64,000 nucleotides of DNA from Hyalella azteca. Taxonomy: Eukaryota; Arthropoda; Malacostraca; Amphipoda; Hyalellidae. Below are positions 59,501 to 64,000 of this stretch, in pieces. The translations under genes and the position numbers were made by a program. How positions within the stretch are numbered: position 1 is the first letter of the stretch; each line of letters opens with the position of its first letter. Location of the stretch: assembly GCF_000764305.2 (NCBI RefSeq), contig NW_025937227.1, positions 248,001-312,000 on the forward strand, read 5' to 3'. The notes under the pieces were generated by a model that saw only the letters and a program-made list of their open reading frames with translations, did not search any database and was not told the origin of the DNA.

Positions 59501-59948
59501 ACATTAAATTTATTTACTGTACATTATGCAAGCTAAAGAAGATGTTCAAATTCATTTAAATTAATTAATATTAATAAAATATCACCAAACAATCACTATG
59601 CAACGTCGGCGCATTGCTTCCGTTCGTCTCCACACTTCAATTTTTTCGGACGGAGGCAAACTGTTGATGGCAACTCATTACAGTTTCCCCCTAAATAAAC
59701 ACACGCATTCTGCTCTTGTTGATACGATTAATGAAGCTTGGATGCTAGACTGGTACGTACCATTCAGCAAAAAAAAAACACCATAATGACGAGTGTTTCA
59801 GGTGCATAGTTTTCCGGATACGTAATTAAGTGGTGAAATCAAGCAAATATTTGAAGCGACATTAGCACCGGAGAAGCAGATGTTGCACAAGCAACTTGAT
59901 CTTACCTGAAATAAGAATAAGAAAGAGCATAAATTGCCATGTGTCCAT
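53558..59948 (-). CDS. Acid sphingomyelinase (sphingomyelin phosphodiesterase), complete
   Basis: Hydrolyses sphingomyelin to ceramide and phosphocholine; lysosomal or secreted. Fourteen exons (minus): 59948-59906, 59362-59246, 59072-58837, 58360-58196, 57190-57076, 56699-56587, 56424-56252, 56029-55897, 55685-55627, 55522-55352, 55210-55018, 54830-54730, 54279-54193, 53684-53558. Phases agree throughout, giving 610 codons, the usual family size. A signal peptide (MDTWQFMLFLILIS) is followed by a saposin-B domain (CEACHLGVGRLID, CINLN, FCENM, CGVI, NCQSD). The metallophosphatase core has LADTHFDPYY, WTGDLVPHD, ALGNHEADP, LISHIPSGHDDCHY and IFYGHTHKDHF, all expected metal ligands. A Cys-rich C-terminus (CDEDCKSDLLCRLL...SICRLVL) ends the protein. 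An acceptor-like GACCGCAG just before the ATG leaves room for an upstream non-coding exon. Confidence 0.93.
54374..54547 (-). repeat. Interspersed element, copy 7, with a 50-bp perfect palindrome
   Basis: In the intron between sphingomyelinase exons 12 and 13, sense to that gene. The T-rich end is duplicated head-to-head so that 54376-54425 is a perfect palindrome centred on CACTGCAGTG. Confidence 0.9.
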
Positions 59949-61318
59949 GTCTGCGGTCACAGAAGCACTAGATACAAACCTGGACATTTACTTAATGCAA
60001 AATAGAAAGGCTCATCACGTCAGCTGGGGAATTAGAACCTGCTTGACTATCAGTAATTCACATCATAAAAATAACCTAGAAACTATATGTTCTCAAATAA
60101 CCTTGAACTCCCCGTGAATACAGGCAGATGGCAACTGAGATAGTCCACGAGAGGGAATTGACAAATGTGACCTCATTGCGGTGTTTTGGAATAGAATAAT
60201 GCCACCTGTTGGCGTAAGAGGTGTGAAAATAATTCAATTGTGCATTGTAAGAAATATGTTTTAAGAGAAAATAATTAGATGATTTCCATAGAATCATAGG
60301 CAATATTAATTTGGAGGAAATATTTTTCTTGAGAGTGGTTAGCATATCTGATGTTGGTCGGAACATCATGATTGGATTTTTCAAAACCTGAATTACCAGT
60401 CTACAGTATATTATTGCATAATAAATTATGCGCAACAAATGAAAGTTTATTGTGAATTAGTTGACTTAGTACGTGTAACATTTTCTCACATGTGTTGCGT
60501 TCAATGTAATATCAATGAGTAAGGATCGGATCTAATTGTTCTTATGAGTCGTGAGGAATTTAAGTTTTTCTTCTCATCGAACAAGCTAATTTTGAAACGT
60601 GTCATCTAATCTCCGGCGTTTAATATCTTATTAAGACCCCGACTACGACCCTTCTAGCTATCAATATCGTTGGATGACCTGGCAGAATACAAGAGTTCTC
60701 TTTATTTTTCATTGAAGGTTAATGTTTGTGTTGCAAATCTCTGTAGTAACATTATGCGAGAGAACAGATGACGTGTGGGCTGCAGATATAATGGGTTCGC
60801 TGTGGCGAGTTACTATGGCTGTGATTGAGAGTGTAAACTGTAAATGATGTAAAGAGTGCGGAAGATGAGAGAAAGGAGGACTTTTTTCAATTTTTTATGC
60901 TGTAAATTGATCTATTATAGTTAGGTATTTAACTGCCAAATAATAAACGGAAATAGAATAAATTCCAAAGGTTCACATGTTCACATTAAGATTAAGAAAA
61001 ATTAAGTGAGTCTTTTAGTGAGTCATTTATATTCACGGAAAAAATTTTCAGCCATTACTCAAGAAGACATGTTTTTCAGTAAAAAATGCGTTTATTTATT
61101 TAATTATCGCATCTTTTGAGCCGCTTTGCTATTATTGATAAATTTTCCTCTAACATCTTTACATAAATTCCATCTGATTTTTGCAAACAAATAGTGTTAT
61201 GAAAAAATCCTATTAATGCTGTATCATTCTTACACCAAATCAATATTTAAAAAATCAATTGAAGATGATGGAATGCCTTTTGAAACGGAAGATAAATAAA
61301 AACGATTTAACGTCATAT
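59949..61318. other. Intergenic between the two sphingomyelinase genes
   Basis: Promoter region of gene 1 and 3' flank of gene 2. AT-rich, no recognisable gene, no clear TATA box. The frame at 60076-60438 minus has random composition. Confidence 0.5.
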
Positions 61319-61324
61319 TTTATT
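61319..61324 (-). terminator. Polyadenylation signal of sphingomyelinase gene 2
   Basis: AATAAA on the minus strand 8 bases after the stop codon. Confidence 0.45.
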
Positions 61325-61332
61325 TATGCAGT

Positions 61333-63915
61333 TTAGAGGACACGGCGGCAGACCGAGCGGTCTGACGTGTCGGTCACCAACAGCCTGCACAGCAGGTCGC
61401 TCTTGCAGTCCTCGTCACAGCCTTCTTCCATCCTCGGTCTGCCGGCCTTCACGTAGTTCCTGAGTGACGATAAAGCTTCTTTTATTCTAAAGAAATGAAT
61501 TATTTTTTATTATAGGTGAAGAACAGAGCAAAGCGTGTCAAATGTTGGCTGCAGTACTGCCTCAATTAGAGCTTAAAAAATTCAGAAGCGTAAGCTTTAC
61601 AAAAAATCATTTCTATTGCCTAATATATTAAAATTTGTAGATCCAGTCAAGTCAAGTCCATTACTATTCAACTAATTTTTTATGCATGCAAATGAATAAT
61701 TTTTGTAGCCAATGCAAATAGGCCTACACAGACTATTAACCGTTTGATAAAATGCCGTGTAAACGCTGTTCTTCCCGTATATTTAGGGATATACTTCACG
61801 GGTGAGTTGCGGAGATACTGAAGTAGTGCATTGAAGGAAGTTGGAACATAATTGATACATATTTTTACTTAATTTAGTGGCAGGTGCGGTGTTGAACATC
61901 TCACTTTTTAGAAGGGGTACAGAATAGTTTTCGTAGCACAACGATTACCGAATCCTCGGTCAGATGCAGCGAAAATATTTTCCCGAGATCAGAATCCAGT
62001 GCATTGGGCGTCTTCACAAACAGTGGAGTAACGTCCATGGCAAGTTTTTAATATGCGTTTATTCATCTATTAGCATTGAAAAGAACAAGCTTGATTGTGT
62101 GTAAATATGTGAAGCTCACCTGAAGAAGAGGTCGAATGTAGCGCTGTTGTTCTGCGCCATCTCGTAGATAAGATCAAGGTGCGACTGCGGGCTCAAGTCT
62201 GGCATGCTGACCACGAATAAGTGTTTGAAATGATGATATTTTCGATGAAGATAAACATTTATTAATAACTAAGAAAATTTACTTATGTATTCATTTAGTA
62301 AATTACGCTACGTTAATTTTTTAGTACCTCAATTTTATATTCCCCAAAAACTATGATTAGGCTAATCGCATAATTTTTTTTAAAGTTGAATTTATGAGAA
62401 AGTTTACTTGACATTTGAACGTACAACATTTACGCACACAATTGCAGACACATTGACCAAGAGTTCACTCACCTATATGCATCCTTTGCAGAGTAAAGGA
62501 GTTCAAAGGTTGGTACCATCTCAAAGTTTGCTCTGTCCAAGTCGAAGTACCAGTTCTCGTGGTCCAGGACGGTCTGAAACGTGAGAATAGAAAATAGGAT
62601 AATGCTTGAAACTTGATTTATTTTCGCGCTGAATCCTTTAGCACCGACGTTCATTAGATTTAATTCAATTAAATTGCCTATCTATGCTCCATGTTTATAT
62701 ACCCTATAGATCCTCCTATATGGAAGTCCGGATGAACGTAATTTGTTGCCATTAACATCTATTAAATAAATGACGAACTATCACGTGCTTGTCTGTCGAG
62801 ATGCTCGTAAACTGAGGACTGCTCGTGGTCCCTCATCACTAGTATCTTAACTGGACAGGCTCATTTTAAAAGGCTCTATTATGGTTAGCCGAAGTTGCTT
62901 AAGCATTCCGGTTAGGAAATTACCAATCATCACAGATGGTGAAGGTCATGTGAATGAGCACAATTGTAATAACCTTCTTCGTCGTTTAATTTGCCTACAA
63001 CAATGACCTTTTAATTCAGTCATCGCTTGGGATTTTGACGACATATTTCAATACAGAATAGTATAATAATATAATAAGAATAATATAATTTTTGTGATCA
63101 GGGTTAAACGGATGATATTGCTTTTTTTTGCTCGTTCACTACAAATTGTCCTTACATAAGTTGAGTTTTCGTGGCCGCCATCGATGGTGTATATCTTGTA
63201 TCCAGAATTCAGGTCCTCGTAAGTTGTCTGGCTCTGAGCCACAAAACCAACTTCGATCGGTCGTGATTTATCTTCGGGGTCGAAGAACATTTGAAACTGA
63301 TCGTTGTGAGTGTGGCCGTAGAAGATGCCAGCGATCACTCCTTCATATCTGCTCAAACATTTAAAATATGTAATAATGTCGTGCGCGATGTTCATTATGG
63401 AAAACTTTCAGGTTTGGAATATACAAGACACTTATAAAAACCACAAGAACCAAATGAAATACGTCCAGTTACGAGATTACTAGATATGGTCAATTTATAT
63501 ATGTCTGAAGTGGAAGGTTTCAATAACAAATCTCACCTGGCGACAAGTTTGGCATATTCTCTGCTCCAAGTGTAATGACAGTCAACATCCCCTGAGGGGA
63601 TGTGGCTGATGAGGTACACGTAAACCCCATCATCCTCAGCCCTCTGTAACTCCCCAGCCATCCACTCGAGCACCTCCCCAGGGTCCACCGAATCATACAA
63701 CAGCCACCTGTGTGGTAGACGTCGCGCAACCGAATAAATAGATAATTCCCATATACAACCTGTAAAACCTTATATTGAATCATAACTGTTGCGAAAGAGA
63801 AAAACCACTGCAACGCACGAGAAATGAGAAATGTAAGACAAGTTTAACGTTATTACCAGTTGAAGCCGTAGCAATAGTTCGTGTTGACGGAAAGCAACCG
63901 TAGATCTGGAAACAC
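61333..63915 (-). CDS. Acid sphingomyelinase, tandem copy, 3' half (cut by window edge)
   Basis: Six exons correspond one-to-one to exons 9-14 of the neighbouring gene with identical lengths and phases: 63915-63857, 63707-63537, 63348-63156, 62573-62473, 62206-62120, 61459-61333. The catalytic IFYGHTHNDQF, VDPGEVLEWMAGELQRAEDD and the Cys-rich C-terminus are present, and no stop or frameshift was found, so it looks functional. The first eight exons lie beyond position 64000. Same strand and head-to-tail order indicate a tandem duplication. In place of SGHDDCHY in the first copy this one has SGDVDCHY, so the His before Asp-Asp-Cys is replaced. The other His of that segment (SHIPSG) is kept. 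Confidence 0.92.
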
Positions 63916-64000
63916 CTGAAATGCAAAGAATTCTTTAAAAAACAGTGGATACCTTATATTCCTTCTTAATTTATTAAATATAATTAATTGCCCTCGAAAT

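Overview
The window is animal nuclear DNA, most likely from an arthropod and probably a crustacean. The genes are spliced, AT-rich introns carry many minisatellites and interspersed repeats, and the identifiable genes (an eyes-shut/spacemaker homologue, ArfGAP2/3, acid sphingomyelinase) are animal families. No bacterial operons, CRISPR arrays, rRNA or functional tRNA genes were seen. Exon models were read by eye from splice sites, with codon phase checked at every junction. No transcript data were used.

Left (1-7365): the 5' part of an ArfGAP2/3 gene on the minus strand. Three exons encode the zinc-finger GAP domain and the gene runs off the left edge. Its large first intron holds a foldback/MITE-like element and an interspersed repeat. 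7366-19283 is gene-poor. It contains a decayed minus-strand non-LTR retrotransposon (about 8990-11985) invaded by pieces of a second LINE, a 33-bp minisatellite (about 17940-18570) ending at an N, and otherwise unremarkable AT-rich DNA.

Centre (19284-44203, plus): one 28-exon gene whose reconstructed reading frame is 2434 codons and stays open through every junction. Domain order is hydrophobic N-terminal segment, 7 EGF, about 520-residue Ser/Thr-rich region, EGF, LamG, 2 EGF, LamG, 2 EGF, LamG, 2 EGF, LamG, stop. That is 14 EGF and 4 LamG with no C-terminal membrane segment, which matches insect Eyes shut (Spacemaker), the secreted matrix protein of the photoreceptor lumen. The most unusual feature of the window is here: many introns carry tandem copies of the adjoining exon end plus its 5' splice site, and two also carry copies of the 3' splice site.

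Right (47150-64000, minus): first, a compact gene for a 124-residue secreted, dibasic-rich precursor that I do not recognise (a candidate neuropeptide), with a TATA/Inr promoter. Next come two tandem acid sphingomyelinase genes, one complete (14 exons, 610 codons) and one cut by the right edge (exons 9-14 present). Their last three exons are far more alike than the preceding ones.

Other repeat findings: seven copies of one interspersed element, all in the sense orientation of their host introns and several ending just upstream of 3' splice sites; and a tRNA-derived SINE whose tail matches the 3' end of the invading LINE.
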